Shown here: positions 6,141-13,579 of the stretch, piece after piece
Numbering within the stretch: position 1 is the first letter of the stretch
Layout of the letters: each line of letters opens with the position of its first letter
NCBI GenBank assembly: GCA_016201185.1
Contig: JACQDG010000358.1
Location: 1 to 20,763, forward strand
Source of the DNA: Acidobacteriota bacterium
Lineage (GTDB): Bacteria > Acidobacteriota > Terriglobia > Bryobacterales > JACQDG01
DNA: 20,763 bases
Reading direction: 5' to 3'
The notes under the pieces: model-generated
What the model was told of the DNA's origin: nothing
The model's input: the letters and a program-made list of their open reading frames with translations, nothing else
Database searches by the model: none
Made by a program: the position numbers and the translations under genes

Positions 6141-8879
6141 ATGTCGGAAATTCTGGAAAAACTGCGTCCGGATCGGGATTTGCAGTGCTACTTCTACCGG
6201 CCTTCAGCGGTGGCGGCGCTGAGCGCGACCCGCAGCACGGGATTCACGGTTTCCGGCGCCTGGCGCCAGCAGTTTGACTGGGCGGTAGTGGAGTGGAACC
6301 GGGACAACGTGTTCGAGCATCCCCTGCTCCGCTGCCTGCCGGACGGCGACCTGAGCGGGCTGACGCTGAGCTACCCGGAGACACGGACCCACTGCATCCT
6401 GATGGATTCGGGCCTGTACCCGACAGTGGACTGGCCCTACCTGCGGATATGGGCCAACGATGCGAGCGGCGCGGAGCAGATCTATCGAGTAAGGCTGAAG
6501 GACTATGCCACGCCGACGGCCGGCAGCTTCACCAACGCGCAGGCGACCTTCACTCTCCAGGGGACGCTGACACCGGGAGATTACGTGGAGCTATCGTGGC
6601 TGGATGAGCATTACTACCACGTGGTGAGGGGGTCGGACACGATTGCCGACGTGCTCAACGACCTGAAGCTGAACATTAACACCTTCTCGACGACGGTGGC
6701 CGCAGATGTACCGGCCGGCGGAACCCAGATTGTACTTACCAATACAAAGCCGGGGTTGGAGGGCAACTACCTGGGGATCGCGGCGTCGGTGAATGGGGCG
6801 CAGAGTGAAGTCTGGGCGCCGGCCAGCCAGACGATGAGCGGAGGGGCGTCGCCAACCGAGTGGCAGGTGACGCTGGACTTCGGCGCGCTTACGGACGCGT
6901 TCCTGAAAGACGCTAACGGGCAGCCGTTGCCGATTCCGACGCAAAACGTGCGCAAAATGCGCTGGACCTACGCGGCGGCCTTGCAGCCGGGCGTATTCCA
7001 GCGCGGAGAATTTTCCGTGGCCGTGACTGCCTGGACGGTGAGCGGGACGAACCGGGCCTACCAGGTGGCGGGGCCGCGAAGCCGGCGGTTTGAGGACGTT
7101 GACCCAAAAATTGCTTACACCGGCACCTGGGCCGAGGAGCGGGGGAATTATTCGGGCGGCACGATCCACCGGACGAGCGGAACCGGCGGCCAATGCCGGC
7201 TCGATTATTGGGGACACGCCCAGCACCGTCTTTACTTCGGGAGCCGGCGTACGCGGGGGACAGGAATCATCACCGTGCGCGTGGACGGGCAGCCGGAGCA
7301 GGTGTTCGATCTTTATGTGCCGGGGGAGGATTTTCTGGTGCGGCTGGGCTTGGGGGATTTCGCGGTGGGGAGTCACAGTGTGACAGCGACGCTTACGGGC
7401 GCAGATCCCAATGCCTCGGGCCAGGATTTTTATTTCGATTATTTCGAGCTGGCCGTGGCTGCTTCGACGGTGAACGTCCAGCCGGCACAGGGACATGAAG
7501 CGCTGGCCACCGACTGGGACACGGACCATTCCCTGGCTCTGGCGCCGGAGCGGGTGGCGTGGAACATCCAGATGCTTGGATTCACGGGGCGAGCGAATCA
7601 CTATGCAGGCGCTTTACTGTTTTACGAGCTGGTGAATCCACACAACGTGTATGCGCAAGGGACGGTGACTTTCCAGGGGACGCCGGGGCTGGGGCAGGTC
7701 GTCGAGATCACGATTTCGGGCACGGTCTATTCACGGGTGACGCTGATTACGGACACGCTGGAGACGGTGGCCAAGGCGTTTGAGTACCTCATGAACAACG
7801 GATCGACGGGTGTATGGGCCCAGGCGTCGGGCGCGGTGCTGACGGTGCAGGCGCGGGCGACGGGGGCGGCGGGGAACAGCCTCACGCTGGCGGCGACGAC
7901 CACGACTAACGCCAACGGGAACATGCAGGCAGTAGCGAGTGGGGATCACTTCTCGGGCGGGGCGGACGGGGCTTGGCTGACGGAGCTCGGGGCCATGCCG
8001 CGGCTGAACCGGGCGGCGCGGGACTGGCACCGGTCGTATTTCGCGGCGCTAAATGGGTACGGGATTGATGCTACGGCGGCGTTCAGCACGGAACTGGGGA
8101 ACGGCGACCCGTCGTTTGCGGCGGGCATTGCCCAGAGGTATCCAAACGGTGACCCGGTGATGGTTTCGACGCCGGCCTTGCAAACCAACTTCTCCCCGGC
8201 GAGCCTGGCGTTCTGGAAGCAGGTTTACCGGGACATGGCGCAAATCATGAACGACGCGGGGCAAGGGCCCTACCTGCAGTTCGGGGAGGTGCAGTGGTGG
8301 TATTTTCCGGGGCCGAGTGGCATGACTTTTTACGACGAATACACGACGACCACGTTTCAGGCGCAATACGGCAGGGCGATGCATGTGTTTACCAGCAACG
8401 ACGAGTCACCGGCTCCCTACCCGGAAGAAGCGGCGTTTCTGCCTAGCCTGATCGGCGATTTTACAACGCAGATTTCCGAATTCGTGAAGGCGGAGTATGC
8501 GCAGGCGAAGTTCGAGGCGCTCTATCCGCCGGACGTAAACGATTTTGGGCTGACGCGGGTGGCGAACTTGCCGGGGAGCCCGTGGGGGCCGGACCAACTG
8601 GAGGTCTTGAAGACGGAGAATTTCACCTACACAGGCGCCCGCAACCTGAACAAAGCCAGGGCCTCGATTCTTCTGCCGTTGGCGCGGGGGTTTCCGAGGA
8701 ACCGCATGGCGCACCTGGTGGGCGTCGGAAACTCATCTGAGCCGTGGGATTGGGAGAGGAGGCTGGCGCGCGGGGAATATTGTGAAACCGTGGTGCTTTT
8801 CGCCTTCGACCAGTTTTCGATGATCGGCTATCGGCTGCCGCTTTCGCCGGGGAGCAGAAGGAGCGAATTCATGGGGTAG
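6141..8879 (+). CDS. Large tail-tip protein with beta modules, CBM-like domain and glycosidase-like barrel
   Basis: This gene encodes 912 residues, intact and without internal stops. Layout: 1-120 N-terminal domain; about 130-225 a tail-sheath-like beta module (TFTLQGTLTPGDYVELSW ... GLEGNYLGIAASV); about 326-443 a jelly-roll, sugar-binding-like domain (YTGTWAEERGNYSGGT ... DFYFDYFELAV); about 505-605 a second copy of the beta module (GTVTFQGTPGLGQVVEITISG ... TGAAGNSLTLAATT). Residues 610-850 resemble a TIM-barrel glycosidase, with E716 in QFGEVQWWYF and E826 in LKTENFTYTG. Two Glu about 110 residues apart on such motifs fit the acid/base and nucleophile of clan-A glycoside hydrolases. Position after the hub gene recalls the GTA gp15 'megatron', which also has a TIM barrel. 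A tail enzyme digesting surface glycan is my inference. No strong Shine-Dalgarno is seen before ATG 6141. Confidence 0.65.
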   Translation: MSEILEKLRPDRDLQCYFYRPSAVAALSATRSTGFTVSGAWRQQFDWAVVEWNRDNVFEHPLLRCLPDGDLSGLTLSYPETRTHCILMDSGLYPTVDWPYLRIWANDASGAEQIYRVRLKDYATPTAGSFTNAQATFTLQGTLTPGDYVELSWLDEHYYHVVRGSDTIADVLNDLKLNINTFSTTVAADVPAGGTQIVLTNTKPGLEGNYLGIAASVNGAQSEVWAPASQTMSGGASPTEWQVTLDFGALTDAFLKDANGQPLPIPTQNVRKMRWTYAAALQPGVFQRGEFSVAVTAWTVSGTNRAYQVAGPRSRRFEDVDPKIAYTGTWAEERGNYSGGTIHRTSGTGGQCRLDYWGHAQHRLYFGSRRTRGTGIITVRVDGQPEQVFDLYVPGEDFLVRLGLGDFAVGSHSVTATLTGADPNASGQDFYFDYFELAVAASTVNVQPAQGHEALATDWDTDHSLALAPERVAWNIQMLGFTGRANHYAGALLFYELVNPHNVYAQGTVTFQGTPGLGQVVEITISGTVYSRVTLITDTLETVAKAFEYLMNNGSTGVWAQASGAVLTVQARATGAAGNSLTLAATTTTNANGNMQAVASGDHFSGGADGAWLTELGAMPRLNRAARDWHRSYFAALNGYGIDATAAFSTELGNGDPSFAAGIAQRYPNGDPVMVSTPALQTNFSPASLAFWKQVYRDMAQIMNDAGQGPYLQFGEVQWWYFPGPSGMTFYDEYTTTTFQAQYGRAMHVFTSNDESPAPYPEEAAFLPSLIGDFTTQISEFVKAEYAQAKFEALYPPDVNDFGLTRVANLPGSPWGPDQLEVLKTENFTYTGARNLNKARASILLPLARGFPRNRMAHLVGVGNSSEPWDWERRLARGEYCETVVLFAFDQFSMIGYRLPLSPGSRRSEFMG

Positions 8880-8911
8880 CCCGAACAAATGGAAGCAGGG
8901 CCGCCCGGCCG

Positions 8912-9526
8912 GTGAGGCTGGCGGCGGAAAATCCGAGCGGAAGAGAGCCGGGATACAGCCGGCAAGCGGATGCAGAGCTGATGGCTTGGATCCGGCAGAG
9001 TTGCGGACGGGAGATTGCGGCGGCTACCGGCGGGGACCCGGCTCGAAGCGCGCTGCTCGCGGCGATTGCGGCCAACGAATCAGGCGGACGCCGGGAGGCG
9101 TACCGGTTCGCGCCGGCGGTTTACCAACGATTGATGGGGCTGCTCGAAGGCAGCGAATCGAAAATCGAAGGGCTGACCCGGGCGCAGCTCGAGAAGTGGC
9201 TGAGCGCGGCCGGCTCGGAGGCGCAACGCAAGGAGCGCCTGAAGAAGCTGGCGGGGCTGTATGGGTACACCCAGATTCCCGGATATTGCGCTATAGAGTG
9301 GAAGGCGTCGTTCGGGGCGCTGACGGACAAAGCGCGGCATTTTCAGTTCGCCATCCGGCGGCTGGATAGTTTGTGCCGAGAGCACCAACTGGACCCGGCA
9401 ACCCAGGCGGTTGAAGTGGGCCGGTGCTGGAACACTGGGCACCCGCACGGGCGAATGCGCTCGGGGCTGTACTCGTGGCGGCTGCGGGAGAGGATGAGGT
9501 GGTATGGGGAGATGGAGAAGGGATGA
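8912..9526 (+). CDS. N-acetylmuramidase / lysozyme-like peptidoglycan hydrolase
   Basis: 204 residues from GTG 8912, 32 nt after the previous TAG; no ATG is available in frame. LLAAIAANESGGRREAYRFAP carries the probable catalytic Glu56 of a muramidase-type ESGG motif. GLYGYTQIPGYCAIEW (about 115-130) matches the 'SWGxxQIMGY' segment of phage N-acetylmuramidases. The C-terminus (VEVGRCWNTGHPHGRMRSGLYSWRLRERM) fits the closing part of goose-type lysozyme/transglycosylase folds. It could serve as endolysin or as a tail-associated wall hydrolase. With no holin or spanin recognised beside it, I cannot choose. It is the last clear gene of the tail module and ends in a TGA that overlaps a tiny downstream ATG. 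Confidence 0.65.
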   Translation: MRLAAENPSGREPGYSRQADAELMAWIRQSCGREIAAATGGDPARSALLAAIAANESGGRREAYRFAPAVYQRLMGLLEGSESKIEGLTRAQLEKWLSAAGSEAQRKERLKKLAGLYGYTQIPGYCAIEWKASFGALTDKARHFQFAIRRLDSLCREHQLDPATQAVEVGRCWNTGHPHGRMRSGLYSWRLRERMRWYGEMEKG

Positions 9527-9603
9527 GCCGAGAAACCATGCTGGCTGCTCATGTGCGTCCTTATGCCTTAAAGATGTTGGGCGATTTGGCCGAATGGCTG
9601 TAA
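9523..9603 (+). CDS. Possible 26-residue coupled small ORF
   Basis: ATGA overlaps the muramidase stop, giving a 26-codon frame (MSRETMLAAHVRPYALKMLGDLAEWL) that ends in TAA. The overlap is the classic arrangement for translational coupling. The peptide is helical-looking but not a clear transmembrane helix, so a holin role is not supported. It could be chance or the remnant of a longer gene. Confidence 0.25.
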   Translation: MSRETMLAAHVRPYALKMLGDLAEWL

Positions 9604-9649
9604 TGGGCTAGAGGTTGACAAAATCGCTCTTCTGGAGGTATCAGTTCAG

Positions 9650-9985
9650 ATGGAAGACAGGACAGGTAGCTGGCCAGGGACCTCACCGGGGGATGGAGCG
9701 AAGATGGCAACTCCAGGGTTGCAACCGGAAGAAACCCCAGAAGGGAAAGTTCTCAGGGCCCTTCAAGATGAGTCCTGGGATTTTCGAACTGTGGGAGGAA
9801 TAGCAAAGGATACAGGTCTCTCTGAAGAAATGGCAAGAGAGATACTTGAAAAGCATCCTGACGTCAGGAAGTCGCCTATCCCCGACCGCAAAGGGAGAGA
9901 GTTGTACACGCTGAAATCGCGCCGGATCAAGCGCCAGGAGGTCCTCGCAATGGCGCGGGCGTTTATCGCAAAATCTCCTCGTTGA
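9650..9985 (+). CDS. Small winged helix-turn-helix protein
   Basis: 111 residues. GGAGG at 9634-9638 lies 11 nt before ATG 9650; an alternative ATG at 9704 would trim a low-complexity N-terminus. Residues 32-90 (KVLRALQDESWDFRTVGGIAKDTGLSEEMAREILEKHPDVRKS, then PDRKGRELYTLKS) have the helix-turn-helix plus beta-wing pattern of small wHTH domains. Base use is less GC-rich than the tail genes, hinting at separate ancestry. The gene is 19 nt upstream of a membrane protein gene on the same strand, so the two are probably co-transcribed. Its role could be a regulator or the adaptor domain of a conflict system. This is open. Confidence 0.6.
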   Translation: MEDRTGSWPGTSPGDGAKMATPGLQPEETPEGKVLRALQDESWDFRTVGGIAKDTGLSEEMAREILEKHPDVRKSPIPDRKGRELYTLKSRRIKRQEVLAMARAFIAKSPR

Positions 9986-10004
9986 GGTCCATCGAGGCTA
10001 AGGC

Positions 10005-10286
10005 ATGGGGATTCTCGAGGGCTTCTTGTGGGGTTTAGTCGGCGGTTTTTTCGCTGAGTTGCTTGGGTGGTTTAAGCTCCGGCAGCAAATCCCGTCTGTG
10101 CCTGGCTTTTATTGGGTTATCACTGTCCTGATGATCTTTGCCGGCGGCGTAATGGTTGTTGCTTATTTGAGATCCAACATGCCCCTTAATCCCTTGTTGT
10201 CCATTAATGTCGGAGCGGCGACGCCCCTCATCATCGCTTCCCTCGTGGCACAAGCTCCTCCCATCGAGCCGGGCAGGATAAATTAG
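10005..10286 (+). CDS. Small three-helix membrane protein
   Basis: 93 residues from ATG 10005, with AAGG just upstream. Three hydrophobic segments are seen at about 5-22 (EGFLWGLVGGFFAELLGW), 36-54 (YWVITVLMIFAGGVMVVAY) and 62-82 (NPLLSINVGAATPLIIASLV). A basic loop (KLRQQ) follows the first and a short polar C-tail the last. No enzymatic motif is present. It sits 19 nt after the winged-helix gene and converges on the next gene, whose stop is only 7 nt away. I do not recognise a characterised family. Confidence 0.55.
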   Translation: MGILEGFLWGLVGGFFAELLGWFKLRQQIPSVPGFYWVITVLMIFAGGVMVVAYLRSNMPLNPLLSINVGAATPLIIASLVAQAPPIEPGRIN

Positions 10287-10293
10287 AACCGGT

Positions 10294-11022
10294 TCAATAC
10301 CACTCCCGCAGGCGGACCTCGATGCCCTTCTCGTTTTTCAGGGCGGAGGCGAAGGCGTTGAGGTCGCTGCCGCGGTAGTGGTAGGGGTAGACGACGCGGG
10401 GGCGGAAGGCTCTAACGGCGGCGGCGGCTTCCTCCGGGGTCATGGTGTAGGGCAGGTTCATGCAGATGAAGGTGATGTCGATGTTCTTGAGATCCTCCAT
10501 CTCGGGGATGGCCTCGGTGTCGCCGGATATGTAGAGGCGCTTGCCACCCAAAGTCAATATATAGCCGTTGCCGCGGCCCTTGGTGTGGTAGAGGGCGCCG
10601 GGCTGGGGCCCGCGCTTGATGTTGTACATGGGCACGGCCTCGATCCCAATTTCTCCCGCCTGCTTTTTCTCGCCGTTATTCATGACCGTGATTCCCGAGA
10701 TGGTCTTCGCCACAGCAGCGGGTCCGATGATCACGGTCGATTCCTTCTTCAGGCGATCGACCAGGGCCTTGTCCATGTTGTCCTGGTGGATGTCGGTTAT
10801 CAGGATCAGGTCGGCGCGGGGCTGGCTCGAGTAGTCGCCCTGGCTCCAGGGGTCGATGTGGATCACCTGCCCGCCGAAGCGGAGCATGAGGCTGCCGTGG
10901 TGGATGGGGGTGATGACCAGGTCGCCGGCGGCGGTCTTTTCAGTGTCGGCGGCGCGGGAGAGCGGGGTGGCGACGAGGGTCAGGAGAAACGAGAGGGGGA
11001 GAAGCAGAGTGCGGGGTTTCAT
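10294..11022 (-). CDS. Exported MBL-fold (UlaG-like) metal-dependent hydrolase, ligands altered
   Basis: 242 residues from ATG 11022; a GTG two codons upstream is possible, but the signal peptide starts more naturally at ATG. MKPRTLLLPLSFLLTLVATPLSRA is a Sec signal peptide. The body follows the UlaG-like MBL fold: LMLRFGGQVIHIDPWSQGDY, LILITDIHQDNMD, GRGNGYILTLGGKRLYISGDTE, YPYHYRGSD. Family members usually have HxHxDH or DxHxDH in the second motif; here it is DIHQDN, so the last His is Asn. The SGDTE Asp and the YPYH His remain. The substrate is unknown, and activity may be weak or lost. It ends facing the membrane-protein gene and is divergent from the broken aminotransferase, with 81 nt between starts. 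Confidence 0.75.
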   Translation of the reverse strand: MKPRTLLLPLSFLLTLVATPLSRAADTEKTAAGDLVITPIHHGSLMLRFGGQVIHIDPWSQGDYSSQPRADLILITDIHQDNMDKALVDRLKKESTVIIGPAAVAKTISGITVMNNGEKKQAGEIGIEAVPMYNIKRGPQPGALYHTKGRGNGYILTLGGKRLYISGDTEAIPEMEDLKNIDITFICMNLPYTMTPEEAAAAVRAFRPRVVYPYHYRGSDLNAFASALKNEKGIEVRLREWY

Positions 11023-11103
11023 GTCCACGATTTAACTACAATTTTTCCGGGGGTGCAATGCCGGGGCGTCTGCGTTATGATGTGCGGACAGAGGAGGCGC
11101 CCA

Positions 11104-12277
11104 ATGCACACGATTAACACGCGGCGTTCATTTCTTAGAGGGTTTGCTGGGACTGCCGGGGTTACCTATCTGAGCTCGGCGGCGGCCTCGACACGGGAGC
11201 TAAGTCCGCTGCTGGCGGCGGCGGTATCGAGCGGCGAGAGCTACTGGAACCTGGTGAAGGAGCAGTTTCCGTTGCGGCAAGGGGCAGTGCCCATGAATGC
11301 CGCCAACCTGTGTCCTTCCCCCCGCGTCGTCTGGGAGAAGGTGGCCGAGTTGACGCGGGATCTGGATTCTGATGTTTCCTTCCAGAACCGGAAGAAGTTC
11401 GACACAACGCTCGAGGAGTCGCGGCGCAAGGTGGCGGAGCAACTGGGCGTGTCGCCGGAGGAAATCGCGCTGGTGCGGAACACGAGCGAGGCCAACAACA
11501 CCATCAACAACGGGATTGCCCTGAAGTCCGGCGACGAGGTGGTCCTGTTCAGCGAGAACCACCCCACCAACAACGTGGCCTGGGACGTGCGGGCCGCGCG
11601 CTTCGGTTTTACGGTGAAGCGGGTCAGCGTGCCCCACACAGTTAAGGACGCGGGCGAGATTCTGAAGCTGTTCGAGGAGAGCCTCACGCCCCGCACGCGC
11701 GTGCTTTCAGTTACTCACGTCTCGAACGTCAGCGGGATCCGCCTGCCAGGGCGGGAGTTGAGCCAGATGGCCCATCAGCGGGGGATTTACTTTCACCTGG
11801 ACGGGGCGCAGACCTGGGGATGCCTGAAATTAAACCTGGCGGAAATTGGCTGCGATTCGTATTCCGGCAGCGTGCACAAGTGGTTCATGGGGCCCAAGGA
11901 AGCGGGGATACTGTACATCCGTCAAGAACGGATCGCGGAGGTGTGGCCCCACACGATCGCGCCTGGCTGGGGCAATAAAGTGGAAACGGAGGCCCAGGGA
12001 GCTGATGGAGCTGTCGACGGCGCTGAAGGAAGGGCTAGCGAAGATCAAGGGGGTGAGCCTGGTGACGCCCATGGACCCCCGGCTAAGCGGAGGGGTCGTG
12101 GTGGCGCACTTTGACGGCGCGGACCGCGCCAAGGTCAACAAGATTTACAACGAGCTGTATTCCAAGTATGGAGTGGCCGGGGCCGGCATGGGCGGGATCC
12201 GGCTGTGCCCGCACATCTACAACACGATGGAGGATGTAGAACGGGCCGTGCGTGGCGTGGCGGAACTGGTGGCGTAG
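11104..12277 (+). pseudogene. Tat-exported class V aminotransferase, frameshifted and internally deleted
   Basis: ATG 11104 is preceded by GAGGAGG. MHTINTRRSFLRGFAGTAG is a twin-arginine signal. The PLP fold follows: LVRNTSEANNTINNGIAL, SENHPTNNVAWD, VLSVTHVSNVSGIRLPG, FHLDGAQTWG and SGSVHKWFMGPKEAGILY with the PLP lysine. After GWGNKVETEA (about nt 11990) this frame becomes non-homologous and stops at 12114, while the C-terminal domain (ELMELSTALKEGLAKIKG ... AHFDGADRAKVNKIYNELY ... GGIRLCPHIYNTMEDVERAV) continues in the +1-shifted frame to TAG 12277. The part that usually joins them (about 40 residues including the FETLGQR-type loop) is absent. A deletion whose length is not a multiple of three explains both. 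Cysteine desulfurase/isopenicillin-N-epimerase-like enzymes are the nearest family; the substrate is unknown. Confidence 0.8.
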
Positions 12278-12286
12278 CGGGAGGGC

Positions 12287-12913
12287 TTACTTCTTGAGGT
12301 CCGCTTCTCTCACCCGGAGCATGTCGAAGCGGTCGGTGGTGCGGGTGAAGGTGGGGCCGCCCATGCGGCCGATGGGCTTCAGCCTGTCGGGATCGATCTT
12401 GAAATTGTCGAACAGCTCTTCCCAGACGTGAAACAGCAGGATTTCGCCCAGGACGATGCTGCCGCCTAAGGGCTTGGAGCTGACGTTCACGATCTGGAAC
12501 AGGCGGCACTCCATGTTAACCAGAGATTCCTTGACGCGGGGCGGCTTGACGAGGTCGCTGTGGATGGGGGTCAGACCGGACTTTTCAAACTCGTCCACCT
12601 CCGGCGGGAACTCCGTGGCGCAGACGTTCATCTGTGGAGCAAAACTTTCCAAGACAACGTTGACGACGAACTCGCCAGTGGCCTCGATGTTGCGGATGGT
12701 GTCTTTTCTCGCCCCGTCGCTTAAGCGGATCATGGGGCAGAAGCAGATGACCGGCGGGTTGGCGCTGATGCCGGTGAAGAAGCTGAAGGGGGCTAGGTTG
12801 CGGATGCCGTCGGGGCTAAGGCTGGAGACGAAGGCGATGGGCCGGGGAACGATGGCGCCGATCATCAGCTTGTAGATGTCAGGGTAGGCGTGGTCCTGGG
12901 GATTGATGGTCAT
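12287..12913 (-). CDS. Flavin reductase family (FMN-binding split barrel) protein
   Basis: 208 residues from ATG 12913. Residues 16-95 (LMIGAIVPRPIAFVSSLSPDGIRNLAPFSFFTGISANPPVICFCP ... DTIRNIEATGEFVVNVV) are the FMN-binding split barrel typical of the flavin reductase/DIM6 type. GGSIVLGEILLFHVWEEL and LKPIGRMGGPTF form the C-terminal part. Length is normal for the family. It lies 12 nt downstream of the homogentisate dioxygenase remnant and is probably in the same transcript. The specific partner is unknown. It could supply reduced flavin or act as a flavoprotein oxidoreductase in aromatic catabolism. Confidence 0.8.
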   Translation of the reverse strand: MTINPQDHAYPDIYKLMIGAIVPRPIAFVSSLSPDGIRNLAPFSFFTGISANPPVICFCPMIRLSDGARKDTIRNIEATGEFVVNVVLESFAPQMNVCATEFPPEVDEFEKSGLTPIHSDLVKPPRVKESLVNMECRLFQIVNVSSKPLGGSIVLGEILLFHVWEELFDNFKIDPDRLKPIGRMGGPTFTRTTDRFDMLRVREADLKK

Positions 12914-12925
12914 GCGGGGCCCCGG

Positions 12926-13552
12926 CTATTCTTCGATCCAACTTTTCCAATAATCCTTCCATTCCACCTGCTCGCCGGCCTGCAGGACGCGGATGGGGTT
13001 CAGGCTGTCGAGCATGACGGCGTATTCGTCGGTATGGGTCTTGGCGGTCTGGCCGGCCAGGGCTTTGGGGTGCGGGCCGTGGTGGATGCCCCGCGGATGC
13101 AAGGTGGCCATCCCGGGGGAGATGTTCTGCCGGCTAAAGAAATTGCCGTCGTGATAGAAGATGAACTCGTCGTAATCGAAGGCGAGCGGGCCAAAGTCGG
13201 TCTCGACCGTGCGCTGGCCGCGGTGGACGAAGTAAAGCTCGTCGCCATCGGCGTTGCGGAAGTAGAAGGGCATCGGCTCGGAGCGGCGGGAGACATAGAG
13301 TTTCACGTCGTCGTTGCCGAGGAACGGGATCGCGGCGCCGTGCGGATCGTGCCGGTCAGCAGGCTCGAGCTTGTTGCGGTCGAAGCAGTGGGGGCGCAGC
13401 TTGCCCTCGAAGCGGACCCAGCCGGTGGGCGGATGGGTATGGTAGACATGGGCCGACTTTCCGTAAAACCCGCGGCGGCCGTGCTCTTCCTCGTAGGTGC
13501 CCTCGGGCAGCCCTACGTGGGCCTGAGCAGCGAACTTGCCCTTCTTTAGCGG
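12926..13552 (-). pseudogene. hmgA: Homogentisate 1,2-dioxygenase remnant (internal deletion, no start codon)
   Basis: Homology-like sequence runs from about 13546 (KKGKFAAQAHVGLPEGTYEEEHGRRGF, HVYHTHPPTGWVRFEGKLRPH) through GDELYFVHRGQRTVETDFGPL to DYDEFIFYHDGNFFSR and TLHPRGIHHGPHPKA, ending at TAG 12926-12928. Upstream of it the frame has only CCG CTA after an in-frame TAA (13555-13553), so there is no ATG/GTG/TTG start until GTG 13306, well inside the conserved part. Between DFGPL and DYDEF (about nt 13180) roughly 150 residues of the usual protein are missing. That region includes the iron-ligand His six residues before the conserved Glu (Leu here). The Glu and the His of GIHHGPHP remain. 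The enzyme, which opens the ring of homogentisate in Tyr/Phe catabolism, should be inactive. It lies between the FAH-family and flavin reductase genes. Confidence 0.7.
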
Positions 13553-13579
13553 TTACCTACCGATCCCCTCCGAGCGTTC

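Noticed and set aside
1..9526. Whole-module amber recoding (TAG as Gln), as in some gut phages
   Set aside because: Genes ending at 1010, 6102 and 8879 terminate on TAG with non-coding sequence beyond, and no suppressor tRNA is visible here.
9615..9644. TTGACA followed 18 bp later by TATCAG, a possible promoter for the winged-helix gene
   Set aside because: The -10 would overlap the GGAGG ribosome site and force a leaderless transcript, so the two signals exclude each other and the ribosome site fits better.
10286..10295. Palindrome GAACCGGTTC between the convergent membrane-protein and MBL genes, as a possible bidirectional terminator
   Set aside because: It has no loop, the arms do not extend, and no T-run follows on either strand.
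11076..11081. TATGAT as a -10 box for the aminotransferase
   Set aside because: The hexamer is good, but no recognisable -35 lies 16-18 bp upstream, so a promoter cannot be supported.
10378..12114. A 578-codon open frame on the + strand running through the MBL gene into the aminotransferase
   Set aside because: Its first 240 codons are antisense to the MBL gene and low-complexity (Gly/Val/Asp-rich); the real aminotransferase start is ATG 11104 with GAGGAGG.
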